Shown here: positions 9,215-17,895 of the stretch, piece by piece
Layout: each line of letters starts with the position of its first letter
Position numbering within the stretch: position 1 is the first letter of the stretch
Assembly (NCBI GenBank): GCA_030429345.1
Contig: JAUIFJ010000005.1
Location: forward strand, 1 to 64,000
Length of the DNA: 64,000 bases
DNA from: a bacterium
Lineage (GTDB): Bacteria; CAIWAD01
Direction of reading: 5' to 3'
Made by a program: the position numbers and the translations under genes
Notes under the pieces: generated by a model
What the model was told of the DNA's origin: nothing
Database searches by the model: none
What the model saw: only the letters and a program-made list of their open reading frames with translations

Positions 9215-10603
9215 TCAGTCGCCCGTGAATTCCATCCTGTCGGCCAGATCGGCCTCGCGCGCCTCGAAGCCGGGACGGCCCATGGCGCCGTAGGTCAGGA
9301 TCTTCCCCGCCTCGACGCCGGGCTGGTCGAAGGTGTTGAGATCCATCAGTTCGCCGTTGATGAAGGTCTCCAGCATGAAGAACTGGAAGAGCTGCCCCAG
9401 GTAGAAGGCATTGACCTCGGGAAGGACCAATGTGCGGCTGGGACGCCCTTCCAGGCGCAGGGCCTCGGCGGTGCTCTCCAGTTCCGCGTTGATCAGGCTC
9501 GCCATGTCGTGCCCGCCCAGGTAGGCGATCTCCGGATGCGATGCGAAGGTCCCGGGAATCGGACAGGGACGAGGGAAGTGATCGACCTTGATGAAGGTCA
9601 CCAGCTTGTCCAGCGGGCCCTCCATGAAGAGCTGCAGCAGGCTGTGCTGGTCCGCGGCGCCCAGGGCTCCCAGGGGCGTGCTCCCCGAGTGGCGCACCTG
9701 GCCCTGGCGATCGACCTTCTTGCCCAGGCTCTCGCCCCAGAGCTGGACATACCAGTTGGCGACGTAGCGCAGGGCGCGGGCGTAGGGCATGAGCACGTTG
9801 ACCCTTGCCCAGTCCGTGTAGCACAACCAGGAGGCCGCCGAGGACTGCAGGACGGCGTTGTGCTCCAGGGGCCTATCGATGGCGGCCCGTGTGACAGCCT
9901 CCGCGCCGGCCAGCAGGGCGCGCACATCCACTCCCAGCAGGGCGGCCGGAAACAGTCCCACGGCGCTGAGCAGCGAGAAGCGGCCGCCGGTCGCGGGCGG
10001 AATGTCGAGCACGGGCAGCTGCTCTTCCCGGCCGATGCGCTGCAGCAGGCCCTCGCCGGCATCTGTCGTCAACACGAAATGCCTGCGCCAGGAGTCTCCG
10101 AGGCACTCGCGGAAGTGGCCGGCAAGAGCGGTGAAATTGGCCGCCGTCTCCGCCGTCGTGCCCGACTTGCTGACCACGTTGACCAGGGTCTCGGCGGGAT
10201 CGATGCTTTCCAGCAGGTCGTTCAGCGCTTCCGGGTCGCTGTTGTCCAGGAAATAGAAACGCGGCCGGTCGCCGCGCGTGGTGTCGAGCTCGTTCCATCC
10301 GCTGTGACACAGGGCCGCCTGGATCGCCAGCGTGCCCCAGGTGCTGCCGCCGATCCCGACCAGCACCAGGTTGCGGAACTGCCCGCGCAGGGACTCCGCC
10401 AGCTGGATCACTTTTTCCGGCTCGTCCCGGCGGAAGGTGTTGGCGAAGGTGCCCGTGTCCGAATCGACCATCTCCGCCAGGCGCGCGCGAATCCCTTCGA
10501 GGCGCGGGGCCAGTCCGGCCAGTCCTTCGCGTGTGACACCGCGCTCTCCGGGCAGGTTGGCCGAGAGCATCCGGCTCAGGTGGATGTGAAGCAGTGAGTA
10601 CAT
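9215..10603 (-). CDS. pgi: Glucose-6-phosphate isomerase
   Basis: This 462-residue enzyme interconverts glucose-6-phosphate and fructose-6-phosphate in cytoplasmic glycolysis and gluconeogenesis. The sequence has the two SIS-type sugar-isomerase halves, with VGIGGSTWGT near residue 83 and VNVVSKSGTTAET near 145 binding the phosphate, and a conserved SGSTPLGALGAADQHS segment in the second half. The length matches the shorter bacterial Pgi group (about 450 residues) rather than the ~550-residue enterobacterial form. A purine-rich AGGAAGAGG precedes the ATG at 10603. It stands alone on the minus strand between the surface-protein genes and a small zinc-ribbon gene. Confidence 0.95.
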   Translation of the reverse strand: MYSLLHIHLSRMLSANLPGERGVTREGLAGLAPRLEGIRARLAEMVDSDTGTFANTFRRDEPEKVIQLAESLRGQFRNLVLVGIGGSTWGTLAIQAALCHSGWNELDTTRGDRPRFYFLDNSDPEALNDLLESIDPAETLVNVVSKSGTTAETAANFTALAGHFRECLGDSWRRHFVLTTDAGEGLLQRIGREEQLPVLDIPPATGGRFSLLSAVGLFPAALLGVDVRALLAGAEAVTRAAIDRPLEHNAVLQSSAASWLCYTDWARVNVLMPYARALRYVANWYVQLWGESLGKKVDRQGQVRHSGSTPLGALGAADQHSLLQLFMEGPLDKLVTFIKVDHFPRPCPIPGTFASHPEIAYLGGHDMASLINAELESTAEALRLEGRPSRTLVLPEVNAFYLGQLFQFFMLETFINGELMDLNTFDQPGVEAGKILTYGAMGRPGFEAREADLADRMEFTGD

Positions 10604-10713
10604 GAACCCTCTTCCTGTAGTGGGCGCCTTCCGGCGCAGCTCTTGCCGTGAAGGGGAAAACTAAGGAAGAATCGCCAAAGGCGAAGGTGGGACGCGGGGC
10701 TCCGCGGAAAGAG

Positions 10714-10737
10714 AGAAAAGCCGCCCCGAAGGGCGGC
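10714..10737 (-). terminator. Rho-independent terminator after the zinc-ribbon gene
   Basis: On the minus strand a 7-bp GCCGCCC/GGGCGGC stem with a TTCG tetraloop is followed by TTTTCTCTC. It starts 15 nt after the stop codon at 10752. Confidence 0.85.
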
Positions 10738-10751
10738 TGCTACCGGCGAAG

Positions 10752-10907
10752 CTACTTCTTGTCGCTGGGCAGGATCTTGTACATCCCGGCGCCGCAGCTT
10801 TCGCAAACACCCTTGACGGCGTTGCGGCCATTCTTCATGGCGGTCTTGATGACATTCTTCATTTCGCGGTGCTCGCGGCAACGCATGCAATAACCCTTGT
10901 AGGACAT
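10752..10907 (-). CDS. Small zinc-ribbon protein (DUF5679-like)
   Basis: This 51-residue protein starts at the ATG at 10907, 5 nt after GGGAGG. It has two CxxC knuckles (CMRC near residue 7, CESC near residue 35) around a KxAMKNGRNAVKG segment. That is the pattern of short DUF5679-type proteins found in many bacteria and archaea. A zinc-ribbon fold is expected and its partner is unknown. It has its own downstream terminator and a 226-bp upstream region, so it is probably monocistronic. Confidence 0.85.
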   Translation of the reverse strand: MSYKGYCMRCREHREMKNVIKTAMKNGRNAVKGVCESCGAGMYKILPSDKK

Positions 10908-11133
10908 GGAACCTCCCTGATCGTGCTGTTCGATTCCGCGACTCCCCCGCGAGGTGAATCGGGGGCGGGTATGGAGGAGTGTCGCGCCTGTTCGAGAATC
11001 GGGCCGATTGGCCGTCTTCCGGATATGCCAACGGTCTGGCTTCGCCAAAACGCTTGCTGGATGACATGCACCGCTAAAGCTAGTCAAAGCCGAGACAGGG
11101 GGCAAACCGAATCTGGCCCTCGTGCAAATCCTC

Positions 11134-12915
11134 TCAGGCGCTCTGGCGAGCCCTCCGGGCACGCTCGATCTCGACCAGTTTCTTCTTGAAACCGAAGACC
11201 ACGATCAGGCCGATGCAAAGGGTCAGCGAACCGAAATAGACGATTTCATCCCCCGGATCCCGGTTGACGCTGAGGATCGTCACCTCCGGCCCCCCTTCCG
11301 TTCGGGGCCGTTCAAAGCTGGACTGGAAGATTTTGAAGCCGGAATAGACCAGAGGGTTGTTCATGGAGATTTCCACGTCCCGGTGCGCCCATTCCGGCGG
11401 GGCATCCTCGTCGTGATCATGGACGGTCACCTGGGAGGCGTAGGCCATGGCCATGCTGCTGCCGGGATACTTGTCCTCGATGAAGTCGTTCAGATGGACG
11501 GTGAAGCCGAGGGGCACCTGGCGCGGGAAGAAGCCGATCATCCAGCGCTTGCCCTCGAAACGGAAACTCTTCACCTGCCCATAGGCCAGCCATTCCTGGC
11601 GCTCGCCGCCGTCTTCATGCACGTTCAGACGGATCGCCGGATTGCTGTTGTTGTGGCCGGCATTCAACATGTCCTCGCGAATCCAGGCGCGGGGGAAGAA
11701 CTTGTCGACGCTCAGCTGGAAACCCATCCAGGGCAGGGTCAAGGCCGCGCCGCCCACCTCGACCGGGTGATGCGCCACCTGTCCTTCGGGATCCAGCCAG
11801 GCTACTTCGATGCCGTCGGCCAAAAGTGCGAAGAGCACTTCCTTGTTCTTCAATTCGCCGGCCTGTTCGGAAGGGGTGTAGCGCGGCTTGCTGACCGTCG
11901 CCGGCAGCACGGCCTCCTGGCCATGCAGGGGATCGAAGTCCGGCATGAGCGTGAAACTCACGTAATGGTCTTCCAGCTCGCCCTTTCGAATGACGTACTC
12001 GATCGCCGGATTGTTGCGTCCGCCGCCCAGGTCGCGGTACTGGCCGCCGGTGCCGATGCTGAAGCTTTCAAAGGTCTGCAGCACCTCCAGTTCATAGCCC
12101 TCCCCCAGGGACTGGACCTGGCCGGGCCGGGCCTCCAGCTGGTGGCTGCGGCCGTTGAATTCCAGGCTCAGGCTGGCGGGACGGGTGCGGGCCGCGCCGG
12201 AGAGCAGCTCCCGCCAGATCTGCTCGTTGCCGAATTCCTGCACGCGGAAGGACAGCAGCTCGCCGAAGGAAAGGCGGTCCCGTCCGGGTTCTCGGCTGAA
12301 GAGCCAGCTTTCCTCTTCGAAGAAGGCGGAGGAGAACTGGAAATGCAGCGCCGGATTGTCGCGGTTGCCGCCGCCGACAATGCTTTCCGTGCTGCGGGCA
12401 TCCGTGTAGAAGCGATCCACGCGCAGCTCCGTTCCCCCCTGGGTCGTGAAGGTGCGGTTGAGGAATTCCCGCGAAGCCATCGAGCGGAAGTCAGTGTCGA
12501 TGGTCTCCTGCAGCTGCTCCGTTTCCGCGTCATAGATGGCCAGCACCATGTCGCGCAGGGTGATCTGGCTGACACTCTGCCCTTCCTGGATGCGCAGGGT
12601 GCCCTCATAGCCGATGCGCCGGGTCACAAAAGCGCCGGCCATGATGATCAGCAACGAGGAATGGATGATGAGCACTCCCGTATGCCGCAGCCGGAAGGGA
12701 CGCAGATTCCAGGTCGCCGTCGAGAGGCTGATGGTGAAGAGCAGCAGCAGCAGGTCGAACCACCAGGAGCGGTAGATGTACACCTGCGCCAGGTGCGTGC
12801 TGGTATTCGATTCGAACTTGGTGGCGAAAGCCATGACCAGGGCCATCAGCACCAGGGTCGTGATGCCGAATCCGACGGAGCTGACAATGCGGTAGAGGCG
12901 GCTGAGGAATCTCAT
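11134..12915 (-). CDS. ResB-type cytochrome c biogenesis protein
   Basis: The 593-residue membrane protein resembles ResB/Ccs1, the subunit that with CcsA/ResC delivers and ligates haem to apocytochrome c outside the membrane (System II). Three hydrophobic segments lie near residues 13-35, 52-70 and 80-98. A large soluble domain follows, and a last transmembrane helix lies near residues 560-580, just after the family-typical NPLVYSGFKIFQSSF segment. The C-terminus is Lys/Arg-rich. No ccsA/resC partner or c-type cytochrome is visible nearby, so the partner must lie elsewhere or be absent. No strong Shine-Dalgarno sequence precedes the ATG. Confidence 0.88.
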   Translation of the reverse strand: MRFLSRLYRIVSSVGFGITTLVLMALVMAFATKFESNTSTHLAQVYIYRSWWFDLLLLLFTISLSTATWNLRPFRLRHTGVLIIHSSLLIIMAGAFVTRRIGYEGTLRIQEGQSVSQITLRDMVLAIYDAETEQLQETIDTDFRSMASREFLNRTFTTQGGTELRVDRFYTDARSTESIVGGGNRDNPALHFQFSSAFFEEESWLFSREPGRDRLSFGELLSFRVQEFGNEQIWRELLSGAARTRPASLSLEFNGRSHQLEARPGQVQSLGEGYELEVLQTFESFSIGTGGQYRDLGGGRNNPAIEYVIRKGELEDHYVSFTLMPDFDPLHGQEAVLPATVSKPRYTPSEQAGELKNKEVLFALLADGIEVAWLDPEGQVAHHPVEVGGAALTLPWMGFQLSVDKFFPRAWIREDMLNAGHNNSNPAIRLNVHEDGGERQEWLAYGQVKSFRFEGKRWMIGFFPRQVPLGFTVHLNDFIEDKYPGSSMAMAYASQVTVHDHDEDAPPEWAHRDVEISMNNPLVYSGFKIFQSSFERPRTEGGPEVTILSVNRDPGDEIVYFGSLTLCIGLIVVFGFKKKLVEIERARRARQSA

Positions 12916-13285
12916 GCGTGGCTGGAATCCAATTTATCCGGCAGGGTTCAAGGCGCGGCCGGCTTCGCTTTGCGCCGCTTCCGGGAAACGGCAGCTATTC
13001 AGATGCAGAATTGATGTCCGGGAAATGTCACGACAAAATCCGGAAGCCCCCCGGGCCGCTTCAGGACGACGTCTACGAAAGAGACTGTACGACGAAAAAG
13101 TACTGCCGAACTTGCTCAAGCTCAACGAATAGACCGATTCCGCATGCCGCCGCTATCGAATTGACCATAGATTCCGCCATCAAGCGGAAAGGGAAACCGC
13201 TTCCAGTCCGAAAGGGCGGAGTGAGCATGGCGGGTTCGCCCGAAGGCAGGGCGTGACGAGCGGGAATGTATACAAGCGCCACAGT
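12916..13285. other. Intergenic region without a supported gene
   Basis: About 370 bp upstream of resB. The short open frames here have no Shine-Dalgarno sequence and no recognisable product. The stretch is AT-richer than its neighbours and includes one GTATAC at 13268. It probably holds the resB promoter, but I cannot point to a convincing one. Confidence 0.5.
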
Positions 13286-13533
13286 AAAGGTTCCCCTGGC
13301 GGCACTTTCGCGCAGCGAAAGCGTCCGTTCCCAGACTGCGCGCAGCGCCCAAGAAAAGGTTCCATTGGCGGCACTTTCGCGCAGCGCCACAGTAAAGGTT
13401 CCCCTGGCGGCACTTTCGCGCAGCGAAAGCGTCCGTTCCTAGACTGCGCGCAGCGCCCAAGTAAAGGTTCCATTGGCGGCACTTTCGCACAGCGAAAGTG
13501 CCAGTTCCTAGACTGCGCGCAGCGCAGTCTAGG
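13286..13533. repeat. 108-bp tandem repeat made of hairpin-forming units
   Basis: A 32-bp unit beginning AAAGGTTCC and ending TTTCGCGCAGCG occurs at 13286, 13355, 13394 and 13463. The spacing alternates 69, 39 and 69 bp, so two copies of a 108-bp super-repeat are present. Between units are short inverted repeats with the same GCA centre: CTTTCGC-GCA-GCGAAAG, and a CTGCGC-GCA-GCGC type. The array lies just downstream of the gene ending at 13529. Confidence 0.85.
13507..13533 (-). terminator. Perfect hairpin overlapping the stop codon of the operon's last gene
   Basis: Two 12-bp arms (starting CCTAGACTGCGC) flank a 3-nt GCA loop. On the minus strand the arm begins with the TAG stop codon of the preceding gene. 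There is no T-run, so it may protect the 3' end or act as a weak terminator rather than a classic rho-independent site. Confidence 0.45.
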
Positions 13534-13993
13534 ATACAATCATGGAATACCGTTTCCGCTTGTTGCTTTCCTCGCTGCCGTCGTCGCGGGAAAAGGGATT
13601 GGCGCCCTTGCGCTTCTCCTTCCCCGTGGACATCTGCGCTCCCAGGCTGTTGGAGACCGCCAGCAGGTAGAAGCGCGAGCCGTCGGAATGCACGAGCACG
13701 ACCGATTCCTTGCTTTCCCAGTTGACAAAGACCGGTCCGGTCAGGCTGTTGAGTTCCAGGTGGTAGAAGATCTTCCCGCTCGCCGTATCACGACAGCGCA
13801 CCTGCACCGAGCGGAGGTTCGATCCGCGATTGCTACGCGCCTCGCCGGTCTCGGGAATAAACTCCAGCTGGAAGCTGCGCCCGGAACTGGCATCCTCGAT
13901 GAGCAGGGCGAAACGCCCCTCCTCTTCGGCTTTCGCCCCGCGAAGGGAAATCGACAGAATATTGAGGATCTCGCCCAGGGTCACGGTCTTCAT
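13529..13993 (-). CDS. Conserved-looking protein of unknown function, last gene of operon
   Basis: The 154-residue protein starts at an ATG at 13993 that overlaps the upstream stop by 4 nt (ATGA), indicating translational coupling. The sequence is mixed alpha/beta with no signal peptide or membrane segment. It includes ASSGRSFQLEFIPETGEARS and VFVNWESKESVVLVHSDG, and ends in a charged tail rich in Lys, Arg, Asp and Ser. I do not recognise the family. Its position after a methyltransferase, a histidine kinase and a gamma-carbonic anhydrase-like protein suggests co-expression but gives no specific function. A longer frame extending upstream to 14773 is excluded because it overlaps the well-supported gene at 13990-14538. 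Confidence 0.75.
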   Translation of the reverse strand: MKTVTLGEILNILSISLRGAKAEEEGRFALLIEDASSGRSFQLEFIPETGEARSNRGSNLRSVQVRCRDTASGKIFYHLELNSLTGPVFVNWESKESVVLVHSDGSRFYLLAVSNSLGAQMSTGKEKRKGANPFSRDDGSEESNKRKRYSMIVS

Positions 13994-14538
13994 GGTCTGC
14001 GGGCCTCCTCGAGCGGGATCACCCTGCTGGAAACGCGGAAGCGCTCGCAGTAGGCCAGGTAGTTCTCCGCGCTCTTGTGCAGGTTGGCCACCTCCTCCTC
14101 GCTCAAGGAGCGGCGGACCTTGGCCGGCACGCCGGCCACCAGGGAGCGCGGCGGAACGATGGTGTTCTCCAGCACGACGGCGCCGGCGGCGACCAGGCTT
14201 TCCTCGCCGATGATCGCCCCGTCGAGGATGGTGGCCTGCATGCCGACCAGGCAATGGTTCTCCACCGTGCAGCCGTGGAGCATGGCGGAGTGGCCGATCG
14301 TCACGCCGCTGCCGATGCGCAGGGGTGCCGCGCCGTTGGTCACGTGGAGCACGGTCCCGTCCTGGACATTGGTCCGTTCGCCGATGCGGATCCAGTGGAC
14401 ATCGCCGCGCACGGTGACGTTGTACCACACGCTGCTCTGCGCGCCGATCTCCACGTCCCCGACGACGATGCAGCCCGGCATGAGCGTGACACTGTCCGCG
14501 ATGCGTGGCCGATGCCCCTCGAACTCGACGATGGTCAT
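13990..14538 (-). CDS. Gamma-carbonic anhydrase family protein (YrdA/PaaY-like left-handed beta-helix)
   Basis: The 182-residue protein has the imperfect hexapeptide repeats of a left-handed beta-helix (IGAQSSVWYNVTVRGD, IGERTNVQDGTVLHV, IGHSAMLHGC). Three histidines, H65, H83 and H88, occupy the positions that bind the metal between subunits in this family. A C-terminal helix (EEEVANLHKSAENYLAYCERF) follows, as in YrdA-type trimers. Some family members are carbonic anhydrases and others have unknown or thioesterase-like roles, so activity is uncertain. It overlaps its neighbours by 4 nt on both sides. Confidence 0.9.
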   Translation of the reverse strand: MTIVEFEGHRPRIADSVTLMPGCIVVGDVEIGAQSSVWYNVTVRGDVHWIRIGERTNVQDGTVLHVTNGAAPLRIGSGVTIGHSAMLHGCTVENHCLVGMQATILDGAIIGEESLVAAGAVVLENTIVPPRSLVAGVPAKVRRSLSEEEVANLHKSAENYLAYCERFRVSSRVIPLEEARRP

Positions 14539-15731
14539 GCCTTCCCCTCCTTTGCGGGCGGGATCTCGCCGGTGGCGTCGAGCAGGATGCGGAAGGTGAT
14601 CCCCTTGCCCGGCCGCGTGTCGTGGACGAAGATCCGGCCCTTGTGATACCCTTCGATAATGCGCCGCGCCAGGCTGAGGCCCAGGCCCCAGCCGCGGCTC
14701 TTGGTCGTGTATCCCGGGCGGAAGATCTCCTCCCGCCGCGCCGGGTCGATGCCCTTGCCTGTATCACTGACATCGATCTGCAGCTTGTTTCCCTGGCGGA
14801 TCGCGCGCGACTCGATTCGGATCTCGCCCCCGGTCGCGCTGATCGAGTCCAGCGAATTGCGGATCAGGTTCTCGATCACCCACTCGAAGAGAAAGGAATT
14901 GAGCATCGCGCCGGGCAGGTCCCTGCCGGTCTCGCAGATCAGGCGCACGTCGCGTCCGCCCCGCGGCAGGCGGTGCTGGAAGTAGTCCACAACGCGTTCG
15001 ATGATCGCGCCGACATCCGCCGGCTTCAGGTCGACGGCGCTGCCGATCTTGGAAAAGCGGTAGGCGATCTTTTCCAGTCGCGCCGTGTCACGCTTCATCT
15101 GGTCCAGGGCCTCGGTCATGCCGGGATCGCTCTCCAGCACCTCGATCCAGCCCATCATCGAGCTGATCGGCGTGCCCAGCTGGTGCGCTGTCTCACGGGC
15201 CATCCCGACCCAGACATGGCCCTCCTCCGTGTCGAGCACATAGCGGAAGCCCAGGTACCCCAGCAGGCCGAAGAAGGCGATGGCCAGGATCGCCACGACG
15301 GGAAAGAACTGCACGCGGCGGATCAGGTCCGAGTCGTCGTAGTGGAACCAGTCCGTGTAGTCTCCGTAATGCACGGGAATCGGTTCGTGTCCGCTGCGAT
15401 CCATCCGTTCCACGTATTGCCGCAGCCGGTCCATGCTTTCCGGGTCCTCCCCGTCGGCCCAGGGGATGTTCTTCCAGAACTTTGGATTGCCCTCGTCGTC
15501 GGTGACCACGAGCGGGAAATCGATGGTGTCGACGAAATCGAGCACCTCGTCGGCGCTGTAGGTCACGAGCAGCGAGTACTGCTCGATCCGCGTGCTCATG
15601 TGCGTGCGGGCCTGGGCCTTCAGGTCGTCCACGAGCGACTTGGCGTATACAAGGATCGCGATGACGAGCAGCACGCCCGTCAGGAAGAGCAGTCCCTTGA
15701 TGCCGCCCCGGCTGCGCAGCGACTCGATCAC
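14535..15731 (-). CDS. Membrane-bound sensor histidine kinase
   Basis: The 398-residue kinase is read from a GTG at 15731 that overlaps the upstream stop (GTGA). Two transmembrane segments (residues ~8-26 and ~142-166) enclose an extracytoplasmic sensor region of ~115 residues that I do not recognise. The H-box ETAHQLGTPISSM places the phosphorylated His near residue 181. The N-box (ENLIRNSLDSI, ~288), G1 (DTGKGID) and G2 (GWGLGLSLARRI) boxes are intact. No response regulator is encoded in the operon, so its partner lies elsewhere. Translation of the whole operon appears coupled. Confidence 0.92.
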   Translation of the reverse strand: MIESLRSRGGIKGLLFLTGVLLVIAILVYAKSLVDDLKAQARTHMSTRIEQYSLLVTYSADEVLDFVDTIDFPLVVTDDEGNPKFWKNIPWADGEDPESMDRLRQYVERMDRSGHEPIPVHYGDYTDWFHYDDSDLIRRVQFFPVVAILAIAFFGLLGYLGFRYVLDTEEGHVWVGMARETAHQLGTPISSMMGWIEVLESDPGMTEALDQMKRDTARLEKIAYRFSKIGSAVDLKPADVGAIIERVVDYFQHRLPRGGRDVRLICETGRDLPGAMLNSFLFEWVIENLIRNSLDSISATGGEIRIESRAIRQGNKLQIDVSDTGKGIDPARREEIFRPGYTTKSRGWGLGLSLARRIIEGYHKGRIFVHDTRPGKGITFRILLDATGEIPPAKEGKA

Positions 15732-16549
15732 GCGGGGTCCTCCGCGACGACCAGCATGCAGCCTCCATAGGCCTTCTTCGTGCGGACCTCGATGGCATTG
15801 CAGAGGCGCGCGGGCAGGAAGCAGGCCAGCATCCAGAGGGCGACGAGCGGAGCCAGCAGGAAGGAGGCGCTCAGGGCCGCCATGGGCCAGCGGACCATCA
15901 GACGCCAGGCGATGCCGCCCCACGCGCCGTAGGTGCCGTGGATCACGACCTTGCCGAATCCTTCTTCGCGCAGGCGATCCCTCATCATGCTGTGCTTGTA
16001 GCCCATGCGCACGTGTTCGCCGACGGTGTAGGTTCCCGGCGCGTACTCCACGGCCTGTTCCGGCAGCTCCTCGGGAACGGCGGGCGTGTGCAGCACCAGG
16101 CGTCCGCCCGGACGGAGGACGCGGCGGAAGTTCCGGAAAACCTTACGGTCGTCCTCGATGTGCTCCATGACATCCACGTTGAGCACCAGGTCGAAGCGCC
16201 CTTCGTGCTCCAGCTCGAGCAGGTCCTGCAGGGCGAAGTCAATGCCGCCGATCCCCTCGCGACGGCAGAACTCGCGCATGTGATCCAGGTATTCCTGCTT
16301 GATGTCCACGCTGAGGATCTCGGCCCGGGGAAAGAGGCGGCGCAGGTAGAGCGTATACTGCCCCAGGCCGGTCCCCGCGTCCAGGATGCGTTCGGGCTCG
16401 AAGCCTTCCCGCTTCAGGCGCGCCAGCTGGCGGCGCACTTCCATTTCGCGCAGGAAGACATTGCGCAGGACCCAGAAGAGCGCTTTCCGCAGCAGGGGAA
16501 AGCGGCGGATCCAGGCTTCCAGGCGGTCCTTGACCGGGTCGTAATGCAT
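15728..16549 (-). CDS. Class I SAM-dependent methyltransferase with C-terminal hydrophobic region
   Basis: The 273-residue protein has the SAM-binding motif I ILDAGTGLGQYT near residue 55, an acidic motif after the second strand (LSVDIKQEY), and VLNVDVMEHIEDD, followed by VLRPGGRLVLHTP. This is the Methyltransf_11/UbiE-like pattern. The last ~60 residues contain a strongly hydrophobic helix pair (MAALSASFLLAPLVALWMLA), suggesting membrane association and possibly a lipid or polyisoprenoid-linked substrate; that is inference. It is the first gene of the four-gene overlapping operon and faces proC across a 157-bp divergent region. Confidence 0.88.
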   Translation of the reverse strand: MHYDPVKDRLEAWIRRFPLLRKALFWVLRNVFLREMEVRRQLARLKREGFEPERILDAGTGLGQYTLYLRRLFPRAEILSVDIKQEYLDHMREFCRREGIGGIDFALQDLLELEHEGRFDLVLNVDVMEHIEDDRKVFRNFRRVLRPGGRLVLHTPAVPEELPEQAVEYAPGTYTVGEHVRMGYKHSMMRDRLREEGFGKVVIHGTYGAWGGIAWRLMVRWPMAALSASFLLAPLVALWMLACFLPARLCNAIEVRTKKAYGGCMLVVAEDPA

Positions 16550-16706
16550 GCAGGGTTCCTCTTGGTGCAGACGGCTCCGGGGCCTCCGGCCCGGCCTTTG
16601 ATAGTATAGGAAGCCGCAGGCTGAAAGGCTTTTCCCCGCATGCCTTCAATGACTACCTTGGCCCTGCCGCGACTCTTTCGCGGCCAATTCAACTGGAGCC
16701 CCGCGC

Positions 16707-17501
16707 ATGGAGCAAACCGTCATCCTGGGAGCCGGCAAGATCGGCCTGGCCATTGCCCGCGGCCTGAAACGCGCGGGCGTGAAAAACCTGCTGCTCTGTC
16801 ACCATCGCGAGGAGGCCCTGGCGCCCCTGCGCGAACAGGGCTTCGAGGCGACGACGGATCACGCCGCCGCCTGCGCTTCCGGCGGCCTGCTGCTGCTCTG
16901 CGTGCAGCCGGCCCAGGCATACGGCCTGGTGGAGCAGCTGGCTCCGCGACTGGACAGCGCGAAGCACACACTGGTCTCGGTTGTCACCGGCCTGGGAATC
17001 TCGGAACTGGCCACCGGAGCTCCGGGAATTCCGCTGGCCCTGGCCATGCCCAACACGGCGGCGGAACTCGGAGAATCGATGACCTGCCTCGCGGGGCGCG
17101 ACCCCGAGGCCCTGCAGAAGACGCAGCAGCTCTTCGACCACCTGGGCACGACCCAGCTGATCGACGAGGACCAGATGACACAGGCCACGGCGCTCTGCGC
17201 CTGCGGTGTCGCCTTCTTCCTGCGCGCGATCCGCGCCGCCAGCCAGGGCGGCACGGAGATCGGCTTCCACGCCGAAGACGCCATCGTAATGGCGGCGCAG
17301 ACGGCCCGCGGCGCGGCAAGCCTGCTGCTGGAGCGCAGCAGCCACCCCGAGCACGAGATCGATCGTGTGACAACGCCGAAAGGCTGCACGATTGCCGGCC
17401 TCAACCGGATGGAGCACCAGGGCTTCTCCAGCGCACTGATCCACGGCATCATCACCTCGGCCCGCAAGGCGGCGCCGGACAAGGCAGGGACCAACGAGTG
17501 A
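16707..17501 (+). CDS. proC: Pyrroline-5-carboxylate reductase
   Basis: The 264-residue enzyme performs the last step of proline synthesis, the NAD(P)H-dependent reduction of pyrroline-5-carboxylate. The N-terminal Rossmann motif VILGAGKIGLAIARGL, the central MPNTAAELGESMT segment and the C-terminal dimerisation region with VTTPKGCTIAGLNRME are diagnostic. GGAG lies 8 nt before the ATG. Its stop overlaps the GTG of the following cupin gene. Ornithine aminotransferase at 51906-53153 produces the aldehyde that cyclises to this enzyme's substrate. Confidence 0.95.
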   Translation: MEQTVILGAGKIGLAIARGLKRAGVKNLLLCHHREEALAPLREQGFEATTDHAAACASGGLLLLCVQPAQAYGLVEQLAPRLDSAKHTLVSVVTGLGISELATGAPGIPLALAMPNTAAELGESMTCLAGRDPEALQKTQQLFDHLGTTQLIDEDQMTQATALCACGVAFFLRAIRAASQGGTEIGFHAEDAIVMAAQTARGAASLLLERSSHPEHEIDRVTTPKGCTIAGLNRMEHQGFSSALIHGIITSARKAAPDKAGTNE

Positions 17502-17860
17502 ACGACGACAGGACAGGCGACACGATTCGGAAGCCCTGGGGCTCGTATACGGTGCTCTCCGACGAGGCGGACCACAAGGTGAAACGGATCCGGGTCCGCC
17601 CGGGCTGCCGGTTGAGCCTGCAGAGCCACGAGAAGCGCAGCGAGCACTGGTACGGCATCAGCGGAGAGGGCATCGTCCAGCTGGACGAGTCGCAGGTCGC
17701 GATCACGGCGGGAACCGCGGTGGACATTCCGCTGGGTGTGCGCCACCGGGTCAGCAACCCGGGAGGCGGGGCCGACCTCGTCTTCATCGAGGTGCAGACC
17801 GGCAGCTATTTCGGCGAGGACGACATTCAACGCTACGAGGACGACTACGGCCGAGCCTAG
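17498..17860 (+). CDS. Cupin, mannose-6-phosphate isomerase type II C-terminal domain protein
   Basis: The 120-residue protein is read from a GTG at 17498 overlapping the proC stop (GTGA). It matches the stand-alone C-terminal cupin of bifunctional mannose-1-phosphate guanylyltransferase / phosphomannose isomerase: RKPWGSYTVL, KRIRVRPGCRLSLQSHEKRSEHW and IPLGVRHRVSNPG. The conserved Gln, His, Glu and His residues of the metal site are present. It may be a phosphomannose isomerase or a related sugar-phosphate cupin. No guanylyltransferase domain is nearby. Confidence 0.88.
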   Translation: MNDDRTGDTIRKPWGSYTVLSDEADHKVKRIRVRPGCRLSLQSHEKRSEHWYGISGEGIVQLDESQVAITAGTAVDIPLGVRHRVSNPGGGADLVFIEVQTGSYFGEDDIQRYEDDYGRA

Positions 17861-17895
17861 GGCCGCCGGCTCCCCCCTTTTCCCGGATCCATCCC

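Noticed and set aside
4012-9228. A 1738-codon open frame on the plus strand opposite the giant exported protein
   Set aside because: It is antisense to a gene with a signal peptide, repeated modules and a sorting domain. Its translation has no recognisable domain, and long antisense frames are expected with this genome's GC-rich codon use.
11134-12915. Complete System II cytochrome c maturation locus
   Set aside because: Only the ResB-like gene is found; no CcsA/ResC frame with WWD motif lies within several kb.
13253-14053. Plus-strand protein covering the hairpin repeats
   Set aside because: The peptide is a translation of the DNA repeat followed by antisense of a well-coupled operon gene. 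No start signal is seen.
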